From Proteus cibi (GTDB taxonomy: Bacteria > Pseudomonadota > Gammaproteobacteria > Enterobacterales > Enterobacteriaceae): a DNA stretch of 64,000 nt. Below, in pieces: positions 17,281-27,012 of this stretch. Both the position numbers and the translations under genes were made by a program. Under the pieces are notes generated by a model. The model had not been told where the DNA came from, ran no database searches, and saw nothing but the letters and a program-made list of their open reading frames with translations. Position 1 is the stretch's first letter; the number at the start of each line of letters is the position of its first letter. The stretch lies in NCBI RefSeq assembly GCF_003144405.1, contig NZ_PENW01000009.1, positions 248,001 through 312,000 on the forward strand. Reading direction: 5' to 3'.

Positions 17281-17967
17281 CTATTTCTTTTCTGCGGAGG
17301 CAAAAGCTTGGCGATGTAAAATCGTCAGGAACTCTTCCATAAAGTTATCGTAACTTTGTTCCAGTTTATTTACACGCTGCGTAAACCGGTTATAAGCCAT
17401 AACTGCGGGGATCGCCGCAAATAAACCGATAGCTGTTGCAATCAACGCTTCAGCAATGCCGGGTGCGACCATTTGTAATGTTGCTTGTTTAACACTACCT
17501 AATGCAATAAATGCGTGCATAATCCCCCATACTGTACCGAACAGACCAATATATGGGCTGATAGAACCGACAGTACCAAGGAAAGGGATATGAGTTTCTA
17601 AAGATTCTAATTCACGATTGAAAGAGACACGCATTGCTCTTGATGCACCATTAACAACCGCATCAGGAGCATGAACGCTTGCTTGATGCAAACGGGCAAA
17701 CTCTTTAAAGCCCGAATGAAAAATTTGCTCTGAGCCAGATAATTCATCACGACGAGCTTGGCTATCTTTATATAAACGAGCCAAATCAGTACCTGACCAG
17801 AATTTATCTTCAAAATCTGCAGCTTCACGATCGGCGGCATTCAGAACTTTAGTTCGCTGAATAATAATCGCCCAAGATGCAATAGAAAATCCGATTAAAA
17901 GCAACATGATCAACTTGACTAAAAGCCCTGCTTTTAGGAAGAGATCGATAACATTCATGTCAGCCAC
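17281..17967 (-). CDS. tolQ: Tol-Pal motor subunit TolQ
   Basis: ExbB/MotA-family proton channel subunit with three membrane helices (about 15-36, 135-160, 170-195). The 228-residue protein includes the conserved [20 protein letters not shown] segment and [15 protein letters not shown]. The start is GTG: TAGTG joins the ybgC stop and the tolQ start with 1 nt shared, which implies translational coupling. An internal ATG follows three codons later, as in E. coli. Confidence 0.96.
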   Translation of the reverse strand: MADMNVIDLFLKAGLLVKLIMLLLIGFSIASWAIIIQRTKVLNAADREAADFEDKFWSGTDLARLYKDSQARRDELSGSEQIFHSGFKEFARLHQASVHAPDAVVNGASRAMRVSFNRELESLETHIPFLGTVGSISPYIGLFGTVWGIMHAFIALGSVKQATLQMVAPGIAEALIATAIGLFAAIPAVMAYNRFTQRVNKLEQSYDNFMEEFLTILHRQAFASAEKK

Positions 17968-18368
17968 TACTTAAACTCCGCGATAATGGACTTAGGAAGC
18001 GCTACAGGCTTCATTTTTGATGAATCTACGCAGACAACGAGCACTTCTGCGCTACACAATACACAACCATCTTCATTAATAATCTTTTGAGAAAATGTCA
18101 TTGAAGCACCCCGCAATGTGGTAATTTCACTTTCTACTTGCAAAAGATTATCAAGCCGAGCTGGCGTAATATATTCTATTGATAATTTACGTACAACAAA
18201 TACAACATGATCATACTCCCGTAAATCATGCTGATGAAAACCTTTTTCTCTAAGTAATTCAGTTCTAGCGCGTTCAAAATATTTCAGATAACTGGCATGA
18301 TAAACAACACCACCGGCATCAGTATCTTCATAATAAACACGAACAGGCCAAAGAAACTGCATATTCAC
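17967..18368 (-). CDS. ybgC: Acyl-CoA thioesterase YbgC
   Basis: Hot-dog fold thioesterase, 133 residues, with the 4-hydroxybenzoyl-CoA thioesterase signature [26 protein letters not shown]-type motif (Asp17 and His24 are the active-site candidates). E. coli YbgC hydrolyses short-chain acyl-CoA and associates with acyl carrier protein near the membrane. It is the first gene of the ybgC-tolQRAB-pal-cpoB operon. In E. coli ybgE/cydX precedes it directly; here 2.7 kb of inserted genes intervene. Confidence 0.94.
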   Translation of the reverse strand: MNMQFLWPVRVYYEDTDAGGVVYHASYLKYFERARTELLREKGFHQHDLREYDHVVFVVRKLSIEYITPARLDNLLQVESEITTLRGASMTFSQKIINEDGCVLCSAEVLVVCVDSSKMKPVALPKSIIAEFK

Positions 18369-18633
18369 TCCTTTACCTTTCCCGAGTTAAGTCCATAAAT
18401 AATGTAGCTATAGGTCACCTAACTATACTTAAGAGGTCGCTCTAAGGGAATCGTAGTAACGTAAAGAATAGAAAACGCAGTCTTCAGGCGCCAATCATAA
18501 ACTCTTCTTTGCAACACGCAATATGCTTTGTGCTCTGAATAGAAAAAATATTTTTATTAAGACAGCATAAAAATGCTTGCTAATTAGAAATTCATAGATT
18601 GTCTAATTTAGTAGTATTATTTTTAATGACAGA

Positions 18634-18662
18634 AAAAAACCAGTTAAAAAACTGGTTTTTTA
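18634..18662. terminator. Terminator downstream of the NTF2-like gene
   Basis: AAAAACCAGTT / AACTGGTTTTT with an AAAA loop and T-runs on both strands. It closes the minus-strand MFS/NTF2 pair and insulates it from the ybgC promoter region. The gap 18369-18633 shows no gene. Confidence 0.85.
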
Positions 18663-18672
18663 TATAAATCAA

Positions 18673-19080
18673 CTAATTATTTGAGATTGGGGTTTCATGA
18701 AGATAGTGCCATTGCCAACACTCATCATGAGAATTACGTCTCAATAACACCACAGACTCACGCATAAGAATATTCTTATTTTCACTGTGTGTTTCTTGAT
18801 ATCTGACAAGTGCCAAACAATCTGACTGGTAAATTATTTTATAATCATCTGTTTTTATTTTCAGACCGCTTCTTTTTCCTGCATTTTGTCTGAACATCGC
18901 GATAACATCATCATAACTCACTGCTTTTCCACTGATCCCAACCATTGAAAACTCTTGAGATAAAAGATTTTCTATTTTTGTAATAGCATCAACCGATAGT
19001 GGATATTGCGTAAAAACTGTTTCAATCTCATTATGCAAAGATTTAATGCTTTCTATAATTAAGTCAGTATTAAAATTCAT
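18673..19080 (-). CDS. Small NTF2/SnoaL-like protein of unknown function
   Basis: A 135-residue soluble protein. The arrangement of an N-terminal helix pair (LIIESIKSLHNEIETVF), then SVDAITKIENLLSQEFSMVGISGKAVSYDDVIAMF and later beta strands (YKIIYQSDCLALVRYQETH ... MRESVVLLRR ... WQWHYLHETPI) resembles the NTF2-like DUF4440/SnoaL fold. No catalytic residues can be assigned. It overlaps the upstream MFS gene by 11 nt, so the two are surely cotranscribed and probably function together. Confidence 0.65.
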   Translation of the reverse strand: MNFNTDLIIESIKSLHNEIETVFTQYPLSVDAITKIENLLSQEFSMVGISGKAVSYDDVIAMFRQNAGKRSGLKIKTDDYKIIYQSDCLALVRYQETHSENKNILMRESVVLLRRNSHDECWQWHYLHETPISNN

Positions 19081-20440
19081 CTTGTATTTCCTGTGTAATA
19101 ACTTTTTTCTTTAGTGTAAATAATAAAATAAGCGGTAAAATACCTATCAGTGCGCATATTAAAAAAGTCATGCTATACGCTGTTTGTGGTAAACAAAAAA
19201 GAGAAAGAATATTAAATAACATAGCAACCACAGTTGCCCCAACACTAAAAACAACTTGTCTGTTAATATTCCAAATAACACTTGCTTGAACTAACTTTTG
19301 CGTATTAAAGTCATACAACGCCGTGGTTTGAGCGGTGTTAGCACCCATTCCCCCGCCCACTCCGATAATTAAATATGCAATAATAAGTAATGGAATATCA
19401 GTATTGTCATTTAAAAATGTTAATAAAAAAATACCCGTACTGTGCAATAGCAATGCAATGATAAATAAGTTTTTCATACCTAATTTATTATAAAGTGCAC
19501 CACTTATTGTCATTGAAATGAAAGCACCTAGTGCATACAACAACATAAAAATACCCGTGCCTTGACCTGTAAATTTTAAATATTGTTGTAAATAAAAAAT
19601 AGCAAGAATATTCACTCCGGTAAAAATACCCGGAATACAGTAATAAATAAAAATAGAGAGTGATAAATTTCTATTTTTTAATAATGCTAAATTAATAACC
19701 GGTGATGAATGGTGCCGATAATGGTAATAATAAAGTACAGCAAAAATTATTGAAAATACGGCAATCACTATAGCAAGTAATGTTGAGTGATATTCACCAT
19801 AAGCAGATAACGCAAACAACCCAGATACAATGATCAAGCTAATAAGAATGATACCTTTAATATCAGGTATAGTGTTTTCTTTAGGTAAAGGCTCTTTTAC
19901 CCAGATAAAGGCTAGAAACGCAGTTAGCAATGAGAATGGAATATTGCTATAAAAAACCCAACGCCAGGAAATAACATCAACAATAAATCCACCTAATGTC
20001 GGTGATATTGCAGGTGCAATTAAGGCTATTGCCATAATCAAAGTAGAAATTTTACTTCTCTCATGCCCTTGAAAATATTGAAAAGTTAATGCTTGCCCAA
20101 TCGGGATTAAGAGACCACCACTCACACCTTGAATAAAACGCCAAAAAATAAGTTCACTGAAAGAATGAGAATATCCCACTAATGCGACCGATAAACTAAA
20201 CATCAACATTGACGTTACCATCAATGCTTTAATTCCAAAGCGTTGAGATAACCAGTGACTTAATGGAATAATTAATGTTAATCCCAGAATATAACTATTT
20301 GAAACCCATGTCACAGAAACGATAGAGATTTGCATATCATCAGCAATTGCAGGTAATGCAATAGCTGACATAAAAATGTTAATACAATCTATAAAGAAGC
20401 CCAGCAGAAATATAGATGCAATTCGATAGCGGTAAGTCAT
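19070..20440 (-). CDS. MFS drug/multidrug efflux transporter (DHA2-like)
   Basis: A 456-residue inner-membrane transporter with about 14 hydrophobic segments, as in the DHA2/EmrB-QacA group. Motif A-like LSHWLSQRFGIKALM follows TM2 and motif C-like GQALTFQYF/APAISPTLGGFIVDVISWRWVF lies in the TM5 region. The substrate is unknown. It is divergent from a LysR regulator across an 89-bp gap containing a palindrome, the usual layout of an inducible efflux gene with its regulator. The module interrupts the ybgE-ybgC synteny of E. coli. Confidence 0.85.
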   Translation of the reverse strand: MTYRYRIASIFLLGFFIDCINIFMSAIALPAIADDMQISIVSVTWVSNSYILGLTLIIPLSHWLSQRFGIKALMVTSMLMFSLSVALVGYSHSFSELIFWRFIQGVSGGLLIPIGQALTFQYFQGHERSKISTLIMAIALIAPAISPTLGGFIVDVISWRWVFYSNIPFSLLTAFLAFIWVKEPLPKENTIPDIKGIILISLIIVSGLFALSAYGEYHSTLLAIVIAVFSIIFAVLYYYHYRHHSSPVINLALLKNRNLSLSIFIYYCIPGIFTGVNILAIFYLQQYLKFTGQGTGIFMLLYALGAFISMTISGALYNKLGMKNLFIIALLLHSTGIFLLTFLNDNTDIPLLIIAYLIIGVGGGMGANTAQTTALYDFNTQKLVQASVIWNINRQVVFSVGATVVAMLFNILSLFCLPQTAYSMTFLICALIGILPLILLFTLKKKVITQEIQDEF

Positions 20441-20470
20441 AAAAATCCTCCGCGCATAGAGTACGGAAGA

Positions 20471-20489
20471 TTGACGAATTTCGTCTATC
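20471..20489. promoter_or_regulatory. Palindromic operator candidate between MFS and LysR genes
   Basis: GACGAA-T-TTCGTC (20473-20485) is a perfect 6-1-6 palindrome, extended by flanking AT pairs, in the middle of the 89-bp divergent region. It is a natural binding site for the LysR protein. Confidence 0.5.
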
Positions 20490-20529
20490 TGACAAAATAG
20501 AACTTATTGTTTAATCAGAGTAAACAATC

Positions 20530-21417
20530 ATGCAAAATCAAATAGATCGAATTCGCTCTTTTATCGCTGTTGTTGATACTGGATCATTTACTCAAGCGGC
20601 AAAATATTTGCGCCTCAGTAAATCAATGGTAAGCATTCATATCAAAGCGTTAGAAACAGAATTGGATGTGTCATTACTCAATCGTAATACGCGACGGTTT
20701 TCGCTAACTGAAACTGGTGAAATGCTTTATCAAGATTTCCGCCTTGTGTTAAGTCAGTTAGAACAAACGTTAGACAAGGCGCGATTAGGACAACAAGAAT
20801 TGCAGGGATCGTTGCGATTAAGTTCAACGGCTGAATTTGGTGAACACTATATTTTGCCATTACTTAATCAATTTATGCAGTTACACCCAAAGCTAAAAGT
20901 ACAGTATGCATTTAATTCTTCTATTGAAGATTTAATAAACCATAAACTTGATCTCGCGATTCGGCTTGGTACATTGAAAGATAGCAATTATCGATCTACA
21001 AAACTGGCTGATTATGAGATAAGGTTAGTCATCTCTCCTAATTTATTGCAGACGTTCTCAATAAAAACTCTCGCCGACTTAAACGCTATCCCTTATTTAG
21101 CAAATAGTAATTTACGTCAAAGCAAACTTTCTCCATCTTCAGAATTTAATACCCTGCTTTCTCAGTTAGCTCAAGATGCTTATTTTGAAACGAATACCAT
21201 TGCGGCATTAAAAAAAATGGTACTTTCACATGCTGGAATGGCTATTTTGCCACATTGGTATATTCATCAAGAATTACTAGAAGAAAAATTAGTCGTGATG
21301 TTCCCTGAAATTCCTTTGTTAACGCAATCCGTTAATATTATTTTCCCTTATAGTGAGTATATTCCAAGAAAAACACGTTTATTTATTGATTATTTAAAAG
21401 AGAATATCCAACTATAA
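20530..21417 (+). CDS. LysR-family transcriptional regulator
   Basis: A 295-residue LTTR. The N-terminal winged helix is clear (IDRIRSFIAVVDTGSFTQAAKYLRLSKSMVSIHIKALETEL, residues 4-44, ending in LNRNTRRFSLTETG), followed by the periplasmic-binding-like effector domain (about 90-290). It resembles the CrgA/AaeR-type subgroup. It is divergent from the MFS/NTF2 operon and probably controls it; the effector is unknown. Confidence 0.88.
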   Translation: MQNQIDRIRSFIAVVDTGSFTQAAKYLRLSKSMVSIHIKALETELDVSLLNRNTRRFSLTETGEMLYQDFRLVLSQLEQTLDKARLGQQELQGSLRLSSTAEFGEHYILPLLNQFMQLHPKLKVQYAFNSSIEDLINHKLDLAIRLGTLKDSNYRSTKLADYEIRLVISPNLLQTFSIKTLADLNAIPYLANSNLRQSKLSPSSEFNTLLSQLAQDAYFETNTIAALKKMVLSHAGMAILPHWYIHQELLEEKLVVMFPEIPLLTQSVNIIFPYSEYIPRKTRLFIDYLKENIQL

Positions 21418-21459
21418 CGTTAGAAAAGTGAGAGAATTTAGAGACGATATTTAGGAGAT

Positions 21460-21507
21460 AAAATACCTTATTTCTTTTTCATACACTGAGCAGAAATAAG
21501 GTATTTT
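21460..21507. terminator. Bidirectional terminator between lysR-type gene and ybgE
   Basis: A perfect 16-bp stem (AAAATACCTTATTTCT / AGAAATAAGGTATTTT) with a 16-nt loop. T-rich arms on both strands serve the two convergent genes; the ybgE stop is only 2 nt away. Confidence 0.85.
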
Positions 21508-21508
21508 C

Positions 21509-21793
21509 TTAAAAGAAAAAGTAACTTAGCCCAACAATTAAAATAATAATTGCAGGGATTGGATGTAATAAACATTTTGCAACAACGTGCTTAGGACGAA
21601 ATGCTAGGCCAAACGTTGCACCAGCACACACAGACCAAATAAGAAGAATACCTTGCCAAATTGCAAGTGAACTCGTGTTCGCTGCAAATCGGCTAGGGTC
21701 CCACATGACACAAAATGCCATTACCAACGCCATGATTAAAACAAGAGCCCTAATCGGGCCCTTGTCTAGTAGTTGGTAGCTTTTATCCAACAT
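21509..21793 (-). CDS. ybgE: Cyd operon protein YbgE
   Basis: A 94-residue inner-membrane protein with three hydrophobic segments and the family signature MWDPSRFAA ... WQGILLIWSVCAGATFGLAFRP ... LIVGLSYFFF. It closely follows E. coli YbgE, of unknown function but always tied to cytochrome bd. Its ATG overlaps the cydX stop (TAATG, 1 nt shared). Confidence 0.93.
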   Translation of the reverse strand: MLDKSYQLLDKGPIRALVLIMALVMAFCVMWDPSRFAANTSSLAIWQGILLIWSVCAGATFGLAFRPKHVVAKCLLHPIPAIIILIVGLSYFFF

Positions 21794-21906
21794 TATTCTT
21801 CACTTTCTGAAGCTTTTTTCGCTTCAGAGTGCTCGAAAGCCAGTCCTGCGATCACCGCAATACTACAAGCGAAGAGCGTTCCGAGAAGCCATGCAAAATA
21901 CCACAT
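21793..21906 (-). CDS. cydX: Cytochrome bd-I small subunit CydX
   Basis: A 37-residue protein beginning MWYFAWLLGTLFACSIAV and ending in a charged KKASESEE tail: one membrane helix. It aligns with E. coli CydX (MWYFAWILGTLLACSFGV), which stabilises the haem sites of cytochrome bd oxidase. It lies 12 nt after cydB with GGAG about 8 nt before its ATG, and ends in TAATG with ybgE. It is too short for most automatic gene calls. Confidence 0.95.
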   Translation of the reverse strand: MWYFAWLLGTLFACSIAVIAGLAFEHSEAKKASESEE

Positions 21907-21918
21907 TCTCTATGCTCC

Positions 21919-23076
21919 TTAGTACAGAGTATGATTATTGCCTTCGATAAATTTCTTATCGAGGCGACCATGCATTTTCCAGTAACACCAGATAGTGTAA
22001 AGGAGAACGATAGGTACAAAGATAATCGCAACAACTGTCATTACCTGAAGAGTAAACAGGCTAGAAGTTGCATCCCACATTGTTAAGCTCACATCTGGGA
22101 AAGTGCTTGAAGGCATCACAAATGGGAACATAGTCACACCACAAGTCAGGATAACAGCCGCAATTGTCAGTGAAGTGAACAGGAATGCCCAACCACCTTT
22201 ATTTGCTTTAGTTGCAACAATCGCCAGTAATGGAGATAACAGACCTAAGGCTGGTAATGCCCATAATACTGGATAGTTGTTGTAGTTAGTCATCCAAGCA
22301 CCCGCTTCATGAGAAACGGTTTTCAGCAGTGGAGATGATGGACCAGCTGTATCAATAGTGCTTGTAATAATAAAGCCATCGATACCATAGATTAACCATA
22401 CACCAGCTAATGCGAATGCGATAAACGTAATTAATGAGGTAATGTACGTTGTTTTACGAGTACGCTCATGTAACTCACCCGTTGTACGCATTTGAAGATA
22501 ACTTGCACCATGTGCAACAATCATCATTAAGCTGACCACACCCGCTAATAAACCGTATGGGTTTAATAGACTTAACAGGTTAATCAGTGCATTCGTCGTA
22601 CCGTTATAAGATACACGTTGCATGCTATCGACTTCTAGTGGAACACCTTGTAACAGGTTACCAAAAGCAACACCGATAACTAATGGCGGAACGAAGCTAC
22701 CAATAAAGATACCCCAATCCCACATACCACGCCATTTTGGAGATTCCAATTTAGAACGGTAATCAAAACCGACAGGACGGAAGAATAATGCCGCCAGTAC
22801 GAAGATCATACCAAAATAGAAACCGGAGAATGCCGCAGCATAAACCATTGGCCATGCAGCGAATAATGCACCACCTGCTGTGATTAACCATACTTGGTTA
22901 CCATCCCAGTGAGGTGCAACAGAGTTAATCAAAATACGGCGTTCAGTGTCATCTTTAGCGATAACGCGTAGTAACACACCAACACCCATATCAAAACCAT
23001 CAGTGACCGCAAAGCCAATCAGTAAGATACCAATCAGTAGCCACCAAACAAATCGCAATACTTCATAATCAAACAT
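21919..23076 (-). CDS. cydB: Cytochrome bd ubiquinol oxidase subunit II
   Basis: Membrane subunit of the high-affinity terminal oxidase that reduces O2 with quinol under low oxygen. The 385-residue protein starts MFDYEVLRFVWWLLIGILLIGFAVTDGFDMG-like (conserved Asp in the TDGFDMGVG segment) and has about nine helices. It lies 14 nt after cydA in the cydABX-ybgE operon. It is a few residues longer than E. coli CydB, at the C-terminus (KFIEGNNHTLY). Confidence 0.97.
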   Translation of the reverse strand: MFDYEVLRFVWWLLIGILLIGFAVTDGFDMGVGVLLRVIAKDDTERRILINSVAPHWDGNQVWLITAGGALFAAWPMVYAAAFSGFYFGMIFVLAALFFRPVGFDYRSKLESPKWRGMWDWGIFIGSFVPPLVIGVAFGNLLQGVPLEVDSMQRVSYNGTTNALINLLSLLNPYGLLAGVVSLMMIVAHGASYLQMRTTGELHERTRKTTYITSLITFIAFALAGVWLIYGIDGFIITSTIDTAGPSSPLLKTVSHEAGAWMTNYNNYPVLWALPALGLLSPLLAIVATKANKGGWAFLFTSLTIAAVILTCGVTMFPFVMPSSTFPDVSLTMWDATSSLFTLQVMTVVAIIFVPIVLLYTIWCYWKMHGRLDKKFIEGNNHTLY

Positions 23077-23090
23077 AGTGGACTCCTGTG

Positions 23091-24656
23091 TTACTTACTT
23101 TGAGAAGAAGCTGTCTTCTGTTCAAAGTGATAGCGACCCGTCTTCAGGCTACTCGGCCCAAGGCGACCAAATTTGAACATCAGGAACATTTCAGCAACTA
23201 GGAACAATGTGTACAGACCACAGATAAGACCCATAGAGACTAGGATATCAGCCTGTGTCAGTGAAGAAGTTGCTACAGCCGTAGGCAGGATTTCACCAAT
23301 CGCCCATGGTTGACGTCCATATTCTGCAACAAACCAACCTGCTTCAACTGCAATCCATGGTAATGGAATACTAAACAGAGCAGCACGCAGTAACCATTTA
23401 TAGTTACCAATACGGTTAGACAGAACAGTCCAGAAGGAAATCGCAACAACCAGTAACATCAGGAAGCCTGCAGCAACCATGATACGGAATGACCAGAACA
23501 GTGGTGCGACATTAGGAATAGTGTCTTTTGCAGCAGATTTGATTTGCTCTTCTGTTGCATCAACAACTTTATCAGTATAGCGCTTCAGTAATAAACCGTA
23601 GCCTAAATCTTGTTTAGTATCATTAAATGCAGCACGAATAGCAGGATCAGTATTACCCGCGCGTAATTCGCTTAATAATTCGTAAGCTTTCATACCGTTA
23701 CGAATACGAACTTCATGCTGACTCATCAGATCGTTAAGACCTAATACTGGCGTATCGAAAGAACGCGTTGCAATAATACCCATAACATAAGGGATTTGTA
23801 ATGCAAACGAGTTTTCCATTTTTTCTTGATTAGGGAATGCAATCAGATTAAATGCAGCTGGAGCCGCTTCTGTATGCCATTCACCTTCAATTGCAGCCAG
23901 TTTGGTTTTCTGTACGTCACCCATTTCGTAACCAGATTCATCACCCAGTACGATAACAGATAATACAGCGGCGATACCAAAAGTAGCAGCAACTGCGAAA
24001 GAACGTTTTGCAAAACCGATATCACGACCTTTGAGCAGGTAGTAAGAGCTGATACCCAGAACAAAGAATGCACCCGTACAGTAACCAGCAGCAACGGTGT
24101 GAACAAATTTAACTTGTGCGACAGGGTTTAAAACCAGATCAGCAAAACTCAACATTTCCATTCGCATGGTTTCAAAGTTGAAGTCTGCAGCGACAGGGTT
24201 TTGCATCCAACCATTCGCAACAAGGATCCACAGAGCAGAGAAGTTAGAACCAAAAGCAACTAACCAAGTTACTATCAAGTGCTGCTTCTTGCCTAAGCGA
24301 TCCCAGCCAAAGAAGAACAATCCAACGAAAGTTGATTCTAAGAAGAACGCCATCAAACCTTCGATTGCTAAAGGCGCACCGAAGATATCACCGACGTAAT
24401 GAGAGAAATATGACCAGTTAGTACCAAATTGGAACTCCATGGTCAACCCAGTTGCGACACCCAGAGCAAAGTTAATACCAAATAACTTACCCCAGAACTT
24501 TGTCATATCTTTGTAAACTTGTTTACCTGACAGAACATATATCGTTTCCATGATTGCCAACATAAACGCCATACCCAGCGTTAGTGGGACAAAAAGGAAG
24601 TGATACATTGCTGTTAAGGCAAACTGTAACCGTGACAGTTCGACAATATCAAACAT
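23091..24656 (-). CDS. cydA: Cytochrome bd ubiquinol oxidase subunit I
   Basis: Carries haems b558, b595 and d and the quinol site. The 521-residue protein has the haem ligand His19 ([15 protein letters not shown]), the helix with His186 ([19 protein letters not shown]) and a Q-loop (about 250-360) before the Met393-type helix ([14 protein letters not shown]). It is the first gene of cydABX-ybgE. Upstream is an FNR-like site and a long AT-rich non-coding region. Confidence 0.97.
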   Translation of the reverse strand: MFDIVELSRLQFALTAMYHFLFVPLTLGMAFMLAIMETIYVLSGKQVYKDMTKFWGKLFGINFALGVATGLTMEFQFGTNWSYFSHYVGDIFGAPLAIEGLMAFFLESTFVGLFFFGWDRLGKKQHLIVTWLVAFGSNFSALWILVANGWMQNPVAADFNFETMRMEMLSFADLVLNPVAQVKFVHTVAAGYCTGAFFVLGISSYYLLKGRDIGFAKRSFAVAATFGIAAVLSVIVLGDESGYEMGDVQKTKLAAIEGEWHTEAAPAAFNLIAFPNQEKMENSFALQIPYVMGIIATRSFDTPVLGLNDLMSQHEVRIRNGMKAYELLSELRAGNTDPAIRAAFNDTKQDLGYGLLLKRYTDKVVDATEEQIKSAAKDTIPNVAPLFWSFRIMVAAGFLMLLVVAISFWTVLSNRIGNYKWLLRAALFSIPLPWIAVEAGWFVAEYGRQPWAIGEILPTAVATSSLTQADILVSMGLICGLYTLFLVAEMFLMFKFGRLGPSSLKTGRYHFEQKTASSQSK

Positions 24657-26064
24657 CTTGACTCCTTGCTCCTAGCAGGAAGACACCGACTTGCGGCAAC
24701 CCGACTTTATTAAATTATAAAGCCTCATAACTACCAGCAATAAATGCCTCTAAAAACAACAACGAATATTAAAGACCAAAAACACAATACCTTACAAATA
24801 GTACGCTTATATTTACATATAATAAATATATTTTGCGTGACCCAGATTTGAATTCTGAGCTTAGGTCAACAATACGACTTTTAGGTTTGTAACAGCATAT
24901 TTGATCGTGTGCCAATTTAAGCATATTCAGAAATTTTTGCCACAATTAATAACTTGACCCACATCAAAAAAACACTTTAATGTTAACTAGTTGCGAATAA
25001 ATTACCCAATAGTTACCGTTGTGTTAATGCAATGTTGTTTTTATTTTTAAGTGTAATTTACCTCCTTATATTTTCCATAATAAAATTAACTTTTTATTTT
25101 CATAGCAGACTTAAAAATAAACACTTTTAATTGTGTTTTATTAATTTTAATATCAATTTCATTTTTTTGCAGGTAAATAATAAATATTTTATAAAAATAA
25201 TCTATTAATTAATAAGTTGAAATTTACAGAAATGTAAATATAAAAAAATACTCTCAATTATTTTATCTAATAAAGATATATAAAAAATCTAATCTTGATT
25301 ATCAATTCCTAACGTTATTTATTTTTTAGTTTCTCTTTCAATCTAGAGAAACAAAGTGCAACACATCTGCATTTAACTAAAAAAATGCAACATCACCATT
25401 AATAATAAAAATAAAATAACAATAAAAATCAACAGGATAAAAACAAAAAGAAAGTCATTTTTTGAACAATATAAGAAAAAATATAAAAACGCATTTATTC
25501 TGTTTTTTTATTTAAGAAAAGTACTTTTCGAGATACTCAGTAACTTCTTATTATCAGTTTATAGAACGATAAAAAGATTATAATTCGCCTTTAATCATCA
25601 TTTTGATGTTTTATCATAACAAAAAGATATTTTTCCCATCAACGCGCTTATCTCTCCTCTTTATCATCTATTCATTAACATGTTTAAAAGTCTATCTTCT
25701 TAGTAAAAATCAGCGTTACAGCATGATCCTAGTATAAATTTAAAGCTAATTGTTACGATATTTATAGAAGTACCTATATTAAAAACAACATGAAACACGT
25801 CTTCATTGTTTCTAAGTGATACTCTTCTTTACTTTAAACATGCATTTAAAATATTGTTTTTAACAATTAAGAAAATTTATACATGGTTTATATCATTATT
25901 TTTAGGCTCTAAAAGGACGTAAACAAATAGAGAAAGGATGTTTTTATTACAGATCAATTTAAAAAAAAGACAATATAAAACAATTTATTAGCGTAAATTT
26001 AGGTGGGATATTGATGTGTTAATGGCAATATTAGCTATTGATGTGACTATTAAATGAAACTAGA
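24657..26064. other. 1.4-kb AT-rich non-coding region between cydA and sucD
   Basis: No open frame of 60 codons or more, no tRNA and no insertion-sequence ends are visible. It contains the cydA control region (about 24660-25050), then roughly 1 kb of A/T-dominated DNA with many poly-A and poly-T tracts and no recognisable gene. Unannotated small RNAs cannot be excluded. Confidence 0.6.
24954..24967. promoter_or_regulatory. FNR-like box upstream of cydA
   Basis: TTGACCCACATCAA matches the FNR consensus TTGAT-N4-ATCAA at 9 of 10 defined positions, 298 nt upstream of the cydA start. In E. coli, FNR and ArcA control cydA in response to oxygen. A TTAATGTTAACTAG stretch just beside it (24971-24984) could be an ArcA target but is too degenerate to call. 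Confidence 0.6.
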
Positions 26065-26068
26065 AATA

Positions 26069-26106
26069 AAAAATGCCAGCTTCTTTTTTGGAAACTGGCA
26101 TTTAAA
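26069..26106 (-). terminator. suc operon terminator
   Basis: AAATGCCAG ... CTGGCATTT with inner TTTC/GAAG pairing and, on the minus strand, a TTTTTTATTT tail. It lies 37-74 nt after the sucD stop and ends the sdh-suc transcript. Confidence 0.88.
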
Positions 26107-26142
26107 ATAGTATCAATCTGAAATTATTAACAGAATTGTTAC

Positions 26143-27012
26143 TTACTTGATCAGTGATTTAATTGCTTCGCCGATATCCGCTAAGCTACGGACTGTTTTA
26201 ACACCAGCGGCTTCAAGGGCAGCAAATTTCTCATCTGCAGTACCTTTACCACCAGCAATAATGGCACCCGCATGTCCCATACGTTTACCTTTAGGCGCTG
26301 TTACACCGGCGATATAGCCGACAACGGGCTTAGTAACGTGATCCTTGATATAAGCAGCGGCTTCTTCTTCTGCTGTGCCCCCAATTTCACCGATCATCAC
26401 AATCGCTTCAGTTTGTGGATCTTCTTGGAATAGCTTCAGGATATCAATAAAGTTAGAACCTGGAATTGGGTCACCACCAATACCAACACAGGTTGATTGA
26501 CCTAAACCAACGTCTGTTGTTTGCTTAACAGCTTCATACGTTAATGTACCTGAGCGAGATACAATACCGACTTTGCCTGGTAAGTGGATGTGTCCTGGCA
26601 TAATACCAATCTTACATTCACCTGGCGTGATAACCCCTGGGCAGTTAGGACCAATCATACGTACGCCAGCTTCATCTAATTTAACTTTAACTGTCAGCAT
26701 ATCCAGCGTAGGGATACCTTCAGTAATAGTGATAATTAGTTTAATACCTGCATCAATTGCTTCTAAGATTGAATCTTTACAAAATGGTGCCGGCACATAG
26801 ATAACTGTTGCAGTTGCACCCGTAGCTTCAACGGCTTCACGTACTGTATTGAATACAGGTAAACCTAAATGAGTAGTCCCACCTTTACCCGGTGTAACAC
26901 CACCAACCATTTGCGTACCATAAGCAATAGCTTGCTCAGAGTGAAATGTTCCTTGGCTACCTGTGAAGCCTTGGCAAATTACTTTGGTATTCTTATCGAT
27001 TAAAATAGACAT
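26143..27012 (-). CDS. sucD: Succinyl-CoA synthetase alpha subunit
   Basis: Forms succinate and ATP from succinyl-CoA in the TCA cycle, with SucC. The 289-residue protein has the CoA-binding Rossmann start ([19 protein letters not shown]), [20 protein letters not shown] and the phospho-histidine loop [14 protein letters not shown] near residue 247. Its ATG shares 1 nt with the sucC stop (TAATG). It is the last gene of the sdh-suc cluster. Confidence 0.98.
   Translation of the reverse strand: MSILIDKNTKVICQGFTGSQGTFHSEQAIAYGTQMVGGVTPGKGGTTHLGLPVFNTVREAVEATGATATVIYVPAPFCKDSILEAIDAGIKLIITITEGIPTLDMLTVKVKLDEAGVRMIGPNCPGVITPGECKIGIMPGHIHLPGKVGIVSRSGTLTYEAVKQTTDVGLGQSTCVGIGGDPIPGSNFIDILKLFQEDPQTEAIVMIGEIGGTAEEEAAAYIKDHVTKPVVGYIAGVTAPKGKRMGHAGAIIAGGKGTADEKFAALEAAGVKTVRSLADIGEAIKSLIK

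Noticed and set aside
24600-26100. Possible insertion sequence in the cydA-sucD gap
   Set aside because: No transposase fragment, terminal inverted repeats or target duplications are visible.
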